Of a DNA stretch of 64,000 nt, positions 13,552 to 26,080 are shown piece after piece. A program made the translations under genes and the position numbers. The notes beneath the pieces were generated by a model. That model was not told where the DNA came from. It was given only the letters and a program-made list of their open reading frames with translations, and did not search any database. Positions within the stretch are counted from its first letter, which is position 1; each line of letters starts with the position of its first letter. Source of the DNA: Neopestalotiopsis rosae (lineage: Eukaryota > Ascomycota > Sordariomycetes > Amphisphaeriales > Sporocadaceae); contig JALGAS010000009.1 in the NCBI GenBank assembly GCA_023078685.1, positions 806,001 through 870,000 on the forward strand, written 5' to 3'.

Positions 13552-16510
13552 TCAGTCGTCATCGTCCATCTTCTTCCTCTTGCCCGTCTTCTTCTGTTTA
13601 CCCTTGCCCTCTCCCTCCACGAAATGACCCTTCTCGATCTGGTGTTGCCTCAAGTTGTCTGGTCGGTTCTTATAGGCGCTGGTACAACCGGGGAATGCGC
13701 AGCGGTAGATCTTGGGTGGTTCCGTCGAGTGCTGCAGTTTTTTATGTTTCGCCATTGAACCCTTGAACCATTGCGGGTCGCCTTTGGGCCGGTAACCGCA
13801 AATTTCGCAGCAATCATTGGCCTCGGCCTTTTGTTCCGATGGCCCTGCTTCCGCTGCTGTTTTGGGAGACCCGGACTCTTCGCCTCGTGACAATGACACC
13901 GTCGGTAGAACCTGGCTTGGCGTCCGGGTCATGTAATCATGCTCAGTAGCGGAAGTGACATCTTTGTCAACCGCCGTTCTTTCACGGCCACCATCTTCCC
14001 CTTGATTGCTTCTTGGGGGGTCAACCGAAGTGGATTGTATGTGTTTGTCTGATGTCTTCACTGGTTCTGACGTATGTGCTATCGATTCCATCACGGGTTG
14101 AGAGGTCCCTTCGAGTGCTGCTGACTCAAGCAAGCTGTCGACAAAGTCGGAACTATCCAAGTCCTTCAAAAAATCGAACGGATCCTCGGGGAAATTATAG
14201 TCTAGATCATTTTCCTCAATGGTCGTTGATGGATCAAGACTTGGCAACAAATTGGTCGAGGTATCGATATTTCGTACCATACTTTCGACCAAGGTAGTCG
14301 CTAGCCTGTGGTATCTCGACCTTGGGTTCGAACTTTGCTGGGAGTATAAAGGGTCGCAGAGGCGCCTCACCTCGGGAACATATTCGTCAAAGAGTTCTGG
14401 AGAATGCATGGTGGCCTTGCCTACTTGGAGTAGTTCCAGCTCCATCCGCCGGACGCTGGTAATGAGGCCGTTATCCACCCTATCAGTGATATTTCGTAGC
14501 TTGGGAACCAGACTGCTGCCAAGAGGCCCAAAACGTTGGCTGAGCATTTGTACGACAAAACTGACTGTGATCCTGAATGCGTCTGGCGTCGGCTCGCTGC
14601 CGGGTCCGGTTTCAGCAACATGAGTCGAGTAGAGTTCGGATGTCATCACTTCTATCGACTGATGATTGTTGATTCCATTAAGTGTAGACGCCTCGAGATC
14701 TGTATTCAGTTTAGTCATAAATCCTGATAAGAACCTCTGCGAATATCATGAGCAATATGTGAGATTTGGAAAACTCAGAGCTCGTTCAGACAAGGATTGT
14801 GCGCCACGGCAGCAAGAGTCGTTAGGCTAGCAATGAGCCAAGCCAAGCGTGTTTCTCATATTGATGGTACAACACATTGACGTGAAAGAAGGAGTCGTAC
14901 TCACCATCGAGGAAGTTCTGGGCTACCGCGATCAATGGGTCCAAGCTGAGAGGCAGAGTCGAGTTGGCCCGCAACTCTGGACCCTTTCCCTTTAGGCTAG
15001 ATGAGCGACCTTGGACGGTCTTGGTCTCTTTCAAATCTGTTGGCTCCCAAATTGCCGTCACAATTGCAGCATAAGCCGAAGAATCTGATGCCGGTATAAA
15101 ATTTCGATATGCCAGCGCCTGCTTGAAGAGCTTATCCATGTGAGTTGCTGCTTCTTCCTCATGTATGACAACGGTGAAGGCGTATATGACGTGAGTAAAA
15201 CTAAGATAATCAATCGAGTCCGTTGGATCAACCCCGTTCAGAATGCCCTTGAGACACGACAAGCCTTTCAGAATGATCTCCTTTGCCGAAAGGGTCTCCA
15301 GTCGTCGAGCTAAACTATTATCGACAGCCCGGATATTAGGCAATAAACAAGAAATTTGTTGCTGAAGTGCATGCCAAGTGTCAGTGATGAGTGTCCTTGT
15401 ATCAGAGTTGAATGGCTCTGCTCCATTTTCTTGGTCGGTGCTATTCTCCGTGAAGACGACGTTGACTTCTGTTTCGACTGTCGAGGACCACGAATAGTCT
15501 TCTTTCGGTCCGAATGAGAAGAGCAGTGGATCATGAGCCCAGTCCTTGGACAAGGTCGTTGCTATGGGATCGTCGCCAGGAAGTTCTGGCAACTCACCAA
15601 GTGCAAAGTCGTTGCCATTGTGACACAAATCAATGCTCTTCATGACATCTGGTCTGTTCGGCTCGGTGTTCCAGCTGGAGCAGAAGGACGGAAGCGGGAA
15701 GTCTCTCGGAAACTTGCAGCTATTCTCGCGAGAAAGCGAGCCCGACTCAATATCCGCGCTGAAAGGAGTAATGGGCGACGCCAGAGTTGTGTCAATGGTC
15801 GATGCATTGGTCCAGCAGCTTGCCGAGCCAGCGCTGATGGGGGATATGATGCCATGGGAGCTGTTAGCCGATCGCAGGGATGAGCTCGGAGAGAGGTAGT
15901 TGGTTCGCGGGACCTTGCTCGGTCGTCCCATGTTGTTGGTGTCCACCGTGAGAGACGGTCGACGTCCATCATTATCCTGAAGGCTCCGTAAGTCATGCCG
16001 TGGCGGCGGTCTCAGAAATGGCGAGGCCACTGGCACAAATGTATTCGTTTCTTGGGGAGGTGATGGCATATTTAATTGCTCTTCATAGTTTACGGATCCT
16101 AGTTCGAGGGGGAGCACTGCCTCCATTTCACACACTGGGTTCCCACTGATTTCCGATTCGATTGGCAGCTGTGGTTCTTGATCCACGTTGAGGGATTCGT
16201 AACTCGGGGGAGGTGGGATCGCGAAATCGACCTGAGTAAGCTCGGCCGAGGTATCTTTCCGGGACTTGTGGCCAAGAGTCGAAAAGACCTTCTTTGCCGC
16301 GTTGATGATTCGCCTGCGTTTTGTCTTGTGGCCGAGGCAACATTTGCATTTTCCGTCGTTGAACTTTTCGACTTTCATGCACTCGTAGCATAGATATTCT
16401 CCTGCGGAAAGGTGCTTGCAGCCATGTAGATGCTGCAGCATGGTCTCGTGATCATTGAATTGCTCACCACATCTCAACAAAGGGCACCGCAACCTGTCAC
16501 TCTGGGCCAT
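13552..16510 (-). CDS. C2H2-type zinc-finger protein, two-exon model
   Basis: Probable nuclear zinc-finger protein of 925 residues. The proposed exons are 14905-16510 and 13552-14723, with a 181-bp intron (GTGAGT...ATCAG) that removes the in-frame stop at 14822. Start chosen at ATG 16510; the frame is open further upstream but lacks an ATG. N-terminus: Cys/His-rich block (CPLLRCGEQF, then CYECMKVEKF and CKCCLGHKTKRRR) in residues 7-85. The middle is Ser/Pro-rich and probably disordered. C-terminus: two fingers, CEICGYRPKGDPQWF and YRCAFPGCTSAYKNRPDNLR, each followed by paired His, then a Lys-rich tail that could be a nuclear localisation signal. Fungal proteins with an N-terminal Cys-rich block and terminal fingers like these are common, which is why I join the two ORFs. 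If the intron is wrong, they are two adjacent genes. Confidence 0.75.
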
Positions 16511-19500
16511 GCGTACGGATCTGTTGCGTTTGACGGCAGCCCAGACGATGAAGCGTTGCTTTGCACAGTCATCTTCAGATGCCAGGCGGGTCCTACTACA
16601 GGTCAATCCGGCTGCGTCGTCCAGGCAAGGCAATGGTCAAGGCTTACACGCATGATACTGAAGATGATCTCCTTACTTCTGAGCTAGCACTCGACCTCGA
16701 ACTTGTTCTCAAATCGATCGAGTCACGAAGGCCAAGTGTCGTGCGCCGTGGTGTTGAAAAGTCTTGATGGTAAACCGGGCTGTCGGTGGTGGCCGGACGC
16801 ACTCGGACGCCGCTGGGACTCTTCTCGGAATCCATCTCGGACTAGTGTAAATGGTATTATCACGAAGCACCAGATGGAGAAATGATGGCGGCACAATGGA
16901 GAAATCCCAACGGGATGGATAGGTTTAAGTGGCAAATCATCCGTGGCACCATTAGATGCTGCTCATGGTGTCTCTCTTGAGTTATTTGCATGTCATCTTT
17001 TGCCATGCTGCCTCCCCCCAGCAGACAGAGAGTGACGAGGTTCTGCTCGCTGACTTAGGACTGACCAAAGATACATGGTACTTGGCGTAGGACTTTTGGA
17101 GGCCTGGACGCCTGATTGGCAGGTTTCCTCTGCTTCCCTGGCTGCAATGCCGGCGGTCGCGAAGGATTGGACCACAGAACGGGATTGGGGGCGGGATCTT
17201 ACTCGGTAAGGTACGACAGGCAACAAGGCTGAATCTGCGGGGGTCCAAAAGTGCCTTAGGTGCCCTCCGCCCATGTGGATAAACCACCTGGACACTGACA
17301 CTGCTTTGGAGGGGGTGAGGGATGAGGAAGGACTCTGACTTCCATCTTCGCGCAGCCCGCCAATCAGGGGAGGCGCAGTGGGAGATTTGCTGACAGCGGG
17401 TTGCAGCCGCAGCAGAGAGCGACAACGGCAGGATATACAGGTAGGTAGGGGAGAAGAATTAAAACAAAAGAGGCCACTTGATCCGTCCTGTGTCTGTCCT
17501 GGTCCCTGGATGCATTGTCCTCGGTCGTGGGCGAATGTCCTGGCGGCCTCGAACATTTTGACAATGACGATGCATCATCATGCAAGTCTCCAATGACACT
17601 GTTTGCTCATCAAGCAGACGGGGATCAAGATGCCGTTCGCTTGACCTGAACCTGTCCCCGCCGTCTGATTGGGACTTAACCGCGATGCATGTTTTGGTGT
17701 TTCGAAGCGAGCAACGAGATTGAGAGCAGGACCAGGTTCAGTCCCTGGATCATGTAGGTAGTAGCTATCAAGGAGCAGGCTCTGCAAATGACGGATTGCT
17801 GGCTGAAAATAAAACATCATGATGTAACTGCAGACACTGCTAGAGCAGTGAATGTCAGTTACAGTAAGCCAGTCAGCCAGTCGACCCTGCCAGCTTAAGT
17901 TTGAGGTCCAAGATGCTAGTTTAGGTAGGCCATGGTCTGTTTGAAGCGCTAGCACAACATTGTTCCTGGAGACGGCGCAGGGCAAGTGCTCTGGTCTGGC
18001 CTGAGCTTCTTTCACTTTTCCAGATGTAATCTGGTCCGTGAGGATGCAGAACACAATCTCAGATTTTGGTGGCCTGGGACATTCTCGGGTCACTGCTCCG
18101 TAGGGCTGAGAAGGAATTCGACAGCGACAAACCACCATTCTCTACTTACTGTGTACGTGTGTGCTTCTTGCGTGTGGACATAGTACTGTACCACACAATG
18201 GGGACCTCGACCTAGGACGAGACAACTCTTTCGGTCCCTTGGCGGCTTGGCACTCACGAGTCACGAATGACCTCGGAAGTCCTTCTGCTGTCTGCTGTGT
18301 AGTGTAGTGTAGTGTAGTACAGGCGAAAGGCGGGCTGGGCAATTGCCAAGACACAGCATTTTCGAGGGTGGTGGAGAAGACCGTCCACGTCGACCCTTGT
18401 CGATGGGTAGGACTTTTTTTCTTTGGTCATCTTTCGGCAGTCATCTCGCAGCAGTGGGCACTGGACGGCGGATAGCCTGCCGGGAGTCCTGTAGGTGTAG
18501 GACCGCTGTGCGCCCCGGCGACCCAGATATGAATATGCGGCAATGGCAGCAGCAAGCAGCTCGGAAAGAAGTCCCAGGTGTTCGTTGTTATACACCTATA
18601 TAACAATAAATGATGAAAGTCTATTTTCTTTGAGGAAAAAAAAAAAAAGAAGTTGACAGAAATCGTGCTCGAAGCTACGAAAACATACCTCGGTAATCCG
18701 TGTCTATCTTTGTGTGGTTTGTACAGAGCAGTGTATGTTTTCTTATTATTCCTCTTCTTCTGGCTTATCATTATTATTGACGCCGGCTAACGCGCTATCA
18801 CAGCATATTCAACATTGAACAACATCTTACTGTTCGTACAGGTAGGCTGGTAATGGGGTTGGTAATCATCTCGTGACCTTGACACACACGAGTGCTACAT
18901 ACTATGTAATGTATTGCCAGCCTCCACCATTGCGCATAGAGCTGCAGCTATGGACGAGCCAGCTTGGGCCCTCCGAGACATAATACGTCAACTATAAGAT
19001 CTCACAGCACCACTGGTGAGGTCAGATCTTTGGCCCAAGGGAGTGTCGGTTACTAACAGACGTCAAGTCAATAATATGCATTCCAGCGGGCACGTTCCCA
19101 CAACATATCCTTTGCTATATGAGCGCGCGAGATGTGTGGGTGCCGTATAAGCTCAAGCAAGATTAGGAGCGTGGAAATGACGAGATAGGCCGACTTCAAC
19201 TCGCAGACAACTGTGCTCCATTGTGTAGCATTCCGCTTAGGCCAAGTCTAAATTCCTCAACGAATCTCTACGCCAACCTACCCACTCATGCTATTCTTCG
19301 TACAGTGTAGCATTCTCCGAGCCCGCGGGTCGTCCTCTTTGGTAGCGCGTCTGACACTTCTCCCCGTGTCTTTCCACAGCTTATCAATTCGGACCCGAGC
19401 CAACCAGAACGGTGGGTGAGCTCTTCATGGAATGCGGACGAGAAAACCATGATGGAGGGAACGGCTTGCCCGTTGAATGGCACCGTCCACGGGGATCACC

Positions 19501-22132
19501 AATGACAGGCCTCTGAATCGCGATGAGTTGCATGCATGCTAATATAGCGGGCTTATCGATGCACTGCTGCTTTCATTTCAAAGAGCAGCACAGCGAGTGC
19601 CGCCGTTTTGACTTGGGGTGGACAATATGAACAGGATATGATGCAAGAATCAAAGAAGATCCCTCTTTTGCGTACTTGGTACACGGTACCGACGATGGCC
19701 TACTAATTCGCACATTCACCCATTCGCGCGTGCATATATACAATGTTCAAGAAATCATAAAAAGACTGCTCTCGCAAAACGATGCCTCTTTTTACCCAAT
19801 TAGGTCGAGTTTCATTTCCCCCCATGCAACAACGCCTTGCTAGTTCACATGCAACCCCAGCAATCCCCATTCTCTATTGAAAACGCTCTGTCTCTGACAT
19901 TCATCATTCTCATGAGATCTGCGCATTTCACTCTCGCCTCGTCGCAATCCGTTGCAAAATGCATGTGCGGTGTAGGAAAGCATCTCGTACTATACGTACT
20001 ATAGTTGAGGGTCCCTCTAGTCCGTTGCTACAGGATGGAACCCAAGTGGTGCCCGCAAGAAAGCTTGACGAGCCTTCGAGTTTCAGATTTACGTAGACTG
20101 ACCCCCTCGAGCGTTGATCCATTGGCTGACCCGAGTGAGCTTCTTCCCCCGTATGCACCTCACTTGCCTCAGATCAGAATCCCAAAGCTTTTTCGACCAG
20201 GGGGTGTGAGCCTGGGCTGGAGGGGGAAGGGCAGAGGGCCATTCCCAGCAGCCAGTCAGTGGTGGGAAAGCCCCCCATAATAAACGCATTGCAGCTGGCA
20301 GTTATAGGCGGCGTGGGAATTTAGGAAGCATATCCCAGGCCAGGGATTGCTGCTTGGCTACAGGCTAGTAGTGCTGTGGGCCAAGCGCTGTTCCTCAAGC
20401 TTCCTGTCTCGTCGTCTCGACTATACCCCACCGGCCGTTTTGGGGCATGAGCATTCGCAAGGCTTTTTTTTTATTTTTTATTTTTTTTTTCCCTCCAAAA
20501 AGGCGGCCGGGAATGTGATCAACGAGTAATAAATTGAGCAGCGTGACAAGCAAACCGGGGTTGATCGGCTCGTTGGTTGGTTGATTGGCTGGCTGGTTCA
20601 GTTAGTCGGTTCTCACCCATCTTTTCACTACACAACGGTCCATTAGCCACTCTTCTCTCGTCTCCCACGTTCTCGAAACGAAGCGGCATCATAGCTCCAT
20701 ATAGACTGGAACAGATTGACACCTCGAAGATGAATTTTTAGTCTGGAGTTGTCTGAACTAGACTACTGCTGCAGCAACACGGGGTAATGTAGGACGTAGA
20801 TCAGAACAGGCGTCTGGTTTACATGGTACATGACAGTCCAGCTGGACCGACCGTTGGCTCCATCTGGTATGGACCAACACGCGGACCTAAATCTATCTGC
20901 TGGGCTTCTTCACCCGGGTTTTGGGAAAAAAGGGCCCAGACCACGATCATGGGCAAACGAACAAGCTATAGGCAGCACATGATGGCTAGAAGAGCCATGT
21001 TCGTGGAAGCCAACAAATCTGTACCAAGCACATGCAGAGATAGCGAGATACTGCTTCCCTGTTGTTGGCTTTTGTGGCGCCCATCTATCAGACGGTGGAC
21101 GATGCTATTCGTCTGTAGAAATGTCTGGGCACGTCTTATCAGATAACCACCAGCACCAAGCAGAGAGCGTGCTCCCGTCGCTGGATGGCATCTTTGATCC
21201 CTCGAGCTACTGTGATAGGTACAGAAGCTTAAAACATGAGAGGGACAATACACAGTAGAGGGTACCAAGAAGAAAAAAAGGAAGGGGGTGGGTAAGTATT
21301 TCTCGGGCAAGATCGCTCGGAACCCATCAACGGGGGTGTGAGAGCAGCGAGAACGCATAACTTGAGACTGATATCGTCCATCTAAAGGGCTCGGCACATG
21401 CTGTGTGGTTGGTTCCTTCCGATTTTTCCAATTTTTTCCTCATCATAATTAGTTCGTTCCTCCTCTTGCTGCTCTACCCATGCCTTGGGCCCAACCGTTT
21501 GCGATCAAATGTGAAGTGATCTACCCTATGTCCACCCTCTCGAACGTGCTCCGGGAGGACCCTCTTATGCTGTCGATCAAGCCTCTCTCCCATGGTTCTC
21601 TATTCTCATTTGAACCCGTTCAAAGCCCACCCTCGCTCCCGGTTGTGTCGTCATCCTCTTTACCATCTATTTTTCTTTTTTAATCTTGAAACTCTTAAGC
21701 TCGCCCTCTGGCCACTACCAATTCACCTGATTCCTCTATTATCGATTAAATGAGGGAATTCGAAGAATAGCTCCAGTGAGGCGTCTCGTGAGCCTCAGAG
21801 TCCCATCCGGAAGATTTCTCAACTTTCCAGGGTCCAGTCACGGCCAGAACCAGCCCCTCTCCAGCTTATTAGGACATACACTTTTTTTTTTCTGCCTCCC
21901 TCCCTGCCGGGGCCACGCATCGGCTCATTAAACACGACCATTGACGCTTGTCCGGGCTTGGATAACTCGAACAATTTTTTTTCTCCCTTCCCTTCCTTCG
22001 CGGCGTATATCCACTATAAGGCAGACGCTACCCAAGCAAGCAACTGTTGCTTATTTATTGAATCGCAATTCCCCATATCTATCTGCAGGCCTTGTCTCGC
22101 TCCAAAACCGCAGCGCTGGCCGCCCATACAAG
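16511..22132. other. 5.6-kb interval without a supportable gene
   Basis: The longest non-coding stretch of the window. It flanks the 5' ends of the C2H2 gene (-) and the GNAT-like gene (+), so it is a divergent intergenic region. Contents seen: a short GTGTA tandem run (18297-18319), A- and T-rich low-complexity tracts near 18633 and 20465-20500, Trp/Gly-free short ORFs without domains, and several AGGTAGG motifs. No tRNA, snRNA or transposon ORF was recognised. Long leaders, a lncRNA or an unrecognised small secreted protein remain possible. Confidence 0.5.
18297..18319. repeat. Short GTGTA tandem repeat
   Basis: Four to five head-to-tail copies of GTGTA within the long intergenic region; simple sequence with no associated feature. 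Confidence 0.85.
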
Positions 22133-23737
22133 ATGCAGACAGCGAGCACGTGGGTGCCACGCGAGCTGGACCTGAGCCATTATGGCCACGGCCACGACAA
22201 TTATGTGGACAAGATCAATATCAATGTCGTGCCGGGTTTGAAAACTAGCACTGGTGAGTTTGTTTGATTTTGTTTGTCGCGAGAAAAAAAAAGATCTTCT
22301 TTCCTGCACACTTTTTTTCTGCTTGGTCTCTTGTCAACTCCTTGGCATTCGCTATAGTCTATAGCGTTGTCGCATCGCATTATTCTTTTGGCCCTTTTGT
22401 TGCAACACTGTCAGCGTAGTGCACTTGTAAGCCTCCAACAGTATATTAGTGGGGGGTGTAAGTCGCATCGTGAAATCACACCTGCAAGTGTTGGGCGGTT
22501 TTCGAGCAATAGGATCACTCGGGTTGCAAAAGCAAGACCTTTGGGGTAGCCCATCGGTGGTCAGCAATTGCGACACTGAGACACGCCAAATCACGGGAAG
22601 CCGTCAAATCACCACAACGGCCTTCAGCCCTGCACAGATTCACTCCAGTCAGTACCGCGGTTTCGACGAAGCCTACCAAACTCTAAAATCGCCCATTTTG
22701 GAGCACACTCTTGACAAAATACTCTTCATTTTTCTGCAAGAGCTCGTTGCTAACTGACCCGTCACAATGCAGCGTTCTTTACGTTCCTACGGGCGAATCT
22801 AAACGTCAACCCCAGCGCCTACTCGTCCAACACGAATACACCGCTGCTGCAGCCAACATCACCGCCTGCGACTCTGCCACCGCCATCGCCCTCACCACTG
22901 GTCACCATGGACACAGCAGCAGCAGCAGCCGCCGCTGCGCCGCCAGCTGCGCTCTCATCTTCGCCGCCGTCATCGCAACCGGGCGGCGTACACCTCGAGC
23001 CCGTACCCGACGACTTGCCGCCACTGTCAGTCGGCATTCTGACGTCCGAAACGGACAAGGTCGACGCCCTGAACCTCGTGACGGACTCAATCGCACAGCA
23101 GCGCCAGACGAGTTCGCGACACCTCGTCTTCCACCCGTACCTGCTGCCGGCGCTCGTGGTCGGCCTGGCCTTGGCTTTCCAGTACTCGTGGCGCATGCGG
23201 CGCGACCTCGGCATGGCGTTCATGCTGCACTCGGGCGTCATCATGACCTACTTACTCGGGATTCGGTATCTGACGGGGCGCTACATCAGCGTGGCCGAGT
23301 CGATGCGCTGGGATTGGATGGTGTCCGAGGACGGCGAGGAGGACACAGTAATTGGTGTGCGCTTCGGGCGCGAGATCATTGGCGCCCTGATTCTGCGTCT
23401 TGAGGCCGCCTCCAATCCGACGGGCCGGAAGCGTACGCGTGCCTCTGCCCTCCGTGGCGGCAAGGGCGTAATCCGTGCCTGGACCGTCAAGCTGCGCTTT
23501 CGTGGCAAAGGCGTCGGCACCGACATGCTACAGGAAGCCATTCGCATTACCAAGGAGAAGTGCGGCCGCGACGCCGCCATCGGATTTGCCAAGGAGCACG
23601 CCAATAGCGCCGATGTGCTCCCCGAGGCTCTGAATGGGCAGATGAGGAAGGACGAGCAAAGGGCGGCCAAGACCCTCGAGAGGGTGGTCCATGAATGGGA
23701 GGATGCGCGGCGCCACAAGAGAGGGAACTCGAGGTAG
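22133..23737 (+). CDS. Membrane-associated GNAT-like acetyltransferase domain protein
   Basis: Exons are 22133-22253 and 22773-23737, joined across a 519-bp intron (GTGAGT...CTAAC...CAG), giving 361 residues. The junction creates G-CG (Ala) and continues the frame well upstream of the internal ATG at 22907, so that ATG is unlikely to be the true start. Seen: a soluble N-terminus, a Pro/Ala-rich low-complexity linker (about residues 65-110), one or two hydrophobic segments (LLPALVVGLALAFQYSW and FMLHSGVIMTYLLGI), then a region with a GNAT-like motif A, LRFRGKGVGTDMLQEAI. Membrane segments followed by a GNAT fold recall the NAT8 family. The acetyl-CoA-binding motif is suggestive rather than complete, so substrate and activity are unknown. 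The gene is convergent with the H4 variant gene. Confidence 0.65.
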
Positions 23738-24239
23738 ACCAAAAAGGAAGGCCTCGGATTAACCCCAGACCTTCATTTTTACCGTCATAGCACTCCGTCT
23801 GTCTTTCGCTTTGCATATATAGTAGCACTTGGATATAATAATTGCGGTTCCTTTTGGCGTAGATCTGGTCAAGGTTATCTGATTACGGTACATAGTCACA
23901 GGTTAGATGGCTGGGCGGTTGATACCCTCGTTCCTTCGTTTAGGAAACAAATTGGTTCATGGCGTAATACAAGCAATTTTAACTATGGTAGCTATTTGCG
24001 CACACCAATCTTGAAACTAAGTACACGAATTTTTGTTGCACCACGACTAGCATCAATAAAGACTTCATTGGGTTCAATATACGTTGTTTCTGTTCCTCGG
24101 GGTATCGATCAATCTCCTACTCGGTCCAGCTATTCAATGAACACCTCCCACCATATACACAAAGCTGGTTTACCATTTACACCATAAAAGAAGACATAAC
24201 GCCACATTTCGTCATGATCATAAGCAGTGAGTGCATTGT
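23738..24239. other. Convergent 3' flanks
   Basis: About 500 bp between two convergent stop codons (GNAT-like and H4 variant). AT-rich 3' UTR-type sequence; nothing else seen. Confidence 0.6.
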
Positions 24240-25025
24240 TCATCGCTTCTTGGCAGCCGAACGTGACTCGGCCCCGTACTCGAAACCATAGATCGGGGTC
24301 CCTCTTCTCCTCAGGGCATGGATGACCTATATCAGTGTGAGTTGGAGCGATGTTATCACAGCACCTGCATGGTATGTGACTTACGTCAGTTGTGGTGACG
24401 GTTTTTGCCTGACGATATTCAGTATAGAGAACTACATCTCGCAAGACCTGAACCGACATTAGTATCAGATATCCCAGGCCACTTGTAGATAAAGACAAAG
24501 CTTGAAAGATCTGACAACATACGCTTTCCAGGTATCCCTTCAACACACCTCTAACTTCCTCGTAGATTCCTGCAGAAATACGTTTCACGCCACCACGCCG
24601 AGCCAGTCGTCTGCGTATGCGCCATTAGTACGAGGCAAAGAAAGTACATGATATAGCAGCTGTACCACGCGAGTAGCCGCACAAACCCTAGACCACATGT
24701 TCGTTCCGGAAAAGAACATGATCAAGCCATGCCTGGCACTCATGGCAGAGATATTTGATGGCCAGGTCTTGCATGGTATTGCTCATGAAGTATTGGGTCG
24801 GGGAAAGCTCAGGAGTTAATGCTTACCTGATGGATCCCTTTGTCACACCCTGAATGTTGTCCCGAAGAATCTTGCTACAGAAGTAAGTGGTCAGTCTCAT
24901 TCTCGGCAAGTCGTGTTGCACTGATTAACTTACCGATGGCGCTTTGCACCGCTTTTGCCGCCCAGGCCCATTCCGACTGCGCCTTTGCCCCTTCCGGCGG
25001 ACGAGAAGCCCGACTTTCCGGCCAT
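24240..25025 (-). CDS. hH4v: Divergent histone H4 variant
   Basis: Nucleosome core histone variant of 125 residues from five exons: 24934-25025, 24827-24874, 24523-24610, 24385-24447, 24240-24326 (introns 59, 216, 75 and 58 bp, all GT-AG). The core is plainly H4: [56 protein letters not shown]. Unlike the nearly invariant canonical protein of about 103 residues, it has a longer N-tail ([15 protein letters not shown]), lacks one of the tail acetylation-site lysines (K8 equivalent) and has a shifted K12. It changes the HAKRKTV segment to YRQAKTV. It carries a basic C-terminal extension ([13 protein letters not shown]) after YGF, where canonical H4 ends in GG. No H3 gene is beside it, unlike canonical H3-H4 pairs. 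Neurospora has a comparable diverged gene, hH4v. Fold assignment is certain; the role is unknown. Confidence 0.92.
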
Positions 25026-26080
25026 GATCGATCGTGATTTTCACTTGGATGAAGGACTTCAAATGCTACCGAGTTCGAGGTCTCTGTACATTTCCTTAGT
25101 TCGACGATCCGAGGTACAGTAGTTGCCAACCACAAAAAGTGGTCCACCGTCGGCGCATGCAATTACGACTCTGCGACAATGCTGAGTTTCAACGCGGGTT
25201 TGGCTTTGGGGGGTGGGGTTTGGCTTTGGAGGCAAGCGTGGAAATGTTATCAGATAAGACTTGAGCAGTCACGCTAGAACACGAAAGCATGTGCCTTCTA
25301 TCTCCACCTAGAACAGTGGCGCAAAGTAGGTAGGTTCCCAAGCTGCAGCGCCAACCATCAATTGATTCAATGTTGAACTGGGCAAGTGGCTGAGGCGTAA
25401 CTGTGACAAGTGTGGCTACACCAACGACTAGAGTAGGTGTTGAAGCGGGATGATGATCGTGGTGTACTTCAAAAGACAAGAAAAGTTGGAGTGAGAAGAG
25501 TTGAAAGATGATGTGGAAGTCTGGAATAATAAATTGTTGTTTTGATGGTCTTTTCCATATTCCACTATGAGCGTCACTCGCACCTGCCCTCCACAGTGGT
25601 CATTCACCCATGTAGGCAAGGACGGTGCGTCGCTGTGCTGAACCAAAGGCAGGAACTGCACATGGGCATATCATCCATGTGCATGCAACAAACACTTATG
25701 CTCATAGCTCCAGGGACAGCAAAGCTATGGTTTCATCGTGGGAAGCAACATTCGAGTCGGTCGTCGCCATCATATATATAAGCGTCATGATCATTAAAAG
25801 ATGTATCGAAAGTGGCCGCCTTCTAGGTGATATAGATCCCCTCCTCTCCGTGATCCAAACATATTATGATGCGAGCATCTAAGTCCCAGAGACCTCTGCC
25901 AACGCACATGCCCATTATTCAATGTCATCTCTTCACATCTAATGGTAGGATCGGCCAGACTAGTAGAATTGGTATCATGCCGACTGCTTGATCGAAGAAT
26001 TTGCTATAGTATCATTTGCTGTTCATTTCAGCCGAATGCTGGAGGTGCAATCTTCTCCGCCGACGCGACGTGCGGTCAAT
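25026..26080. other. Intergenic: H4 variant promoter and svf1 3' flank
   Basis: About 1 kb with no supportable gene. It holds the 5' region of the H4 variant and the 3' region of svf1. An AGGTAGG motif occurs near 25329. Confidence 0.6.

Noticed and set aside
14724..14904. Treating the two zinc-finger ORFs as separate genes
   Set aside because: A GTGAGT donor and an in-phase acceptor join them, and the N-terminal Cys-rich block plus C-terminal fingers match the usual single-protein layout; still the least certain junction in the window.
16993..18138. ORFs of about 186 codons on the minus strand in the long gap
   Set aside because: No family resemblance, low-complexity content, no splice partner.
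22711..23403. 230-codon plus-strand ORF overlapping the GNAT-like gene in another frame
   Set aside because: Arg/Ala/Thr-rich shadow; the 276-codon frame continues through splicing to exon 1 and has membrane and GNAT motifs.
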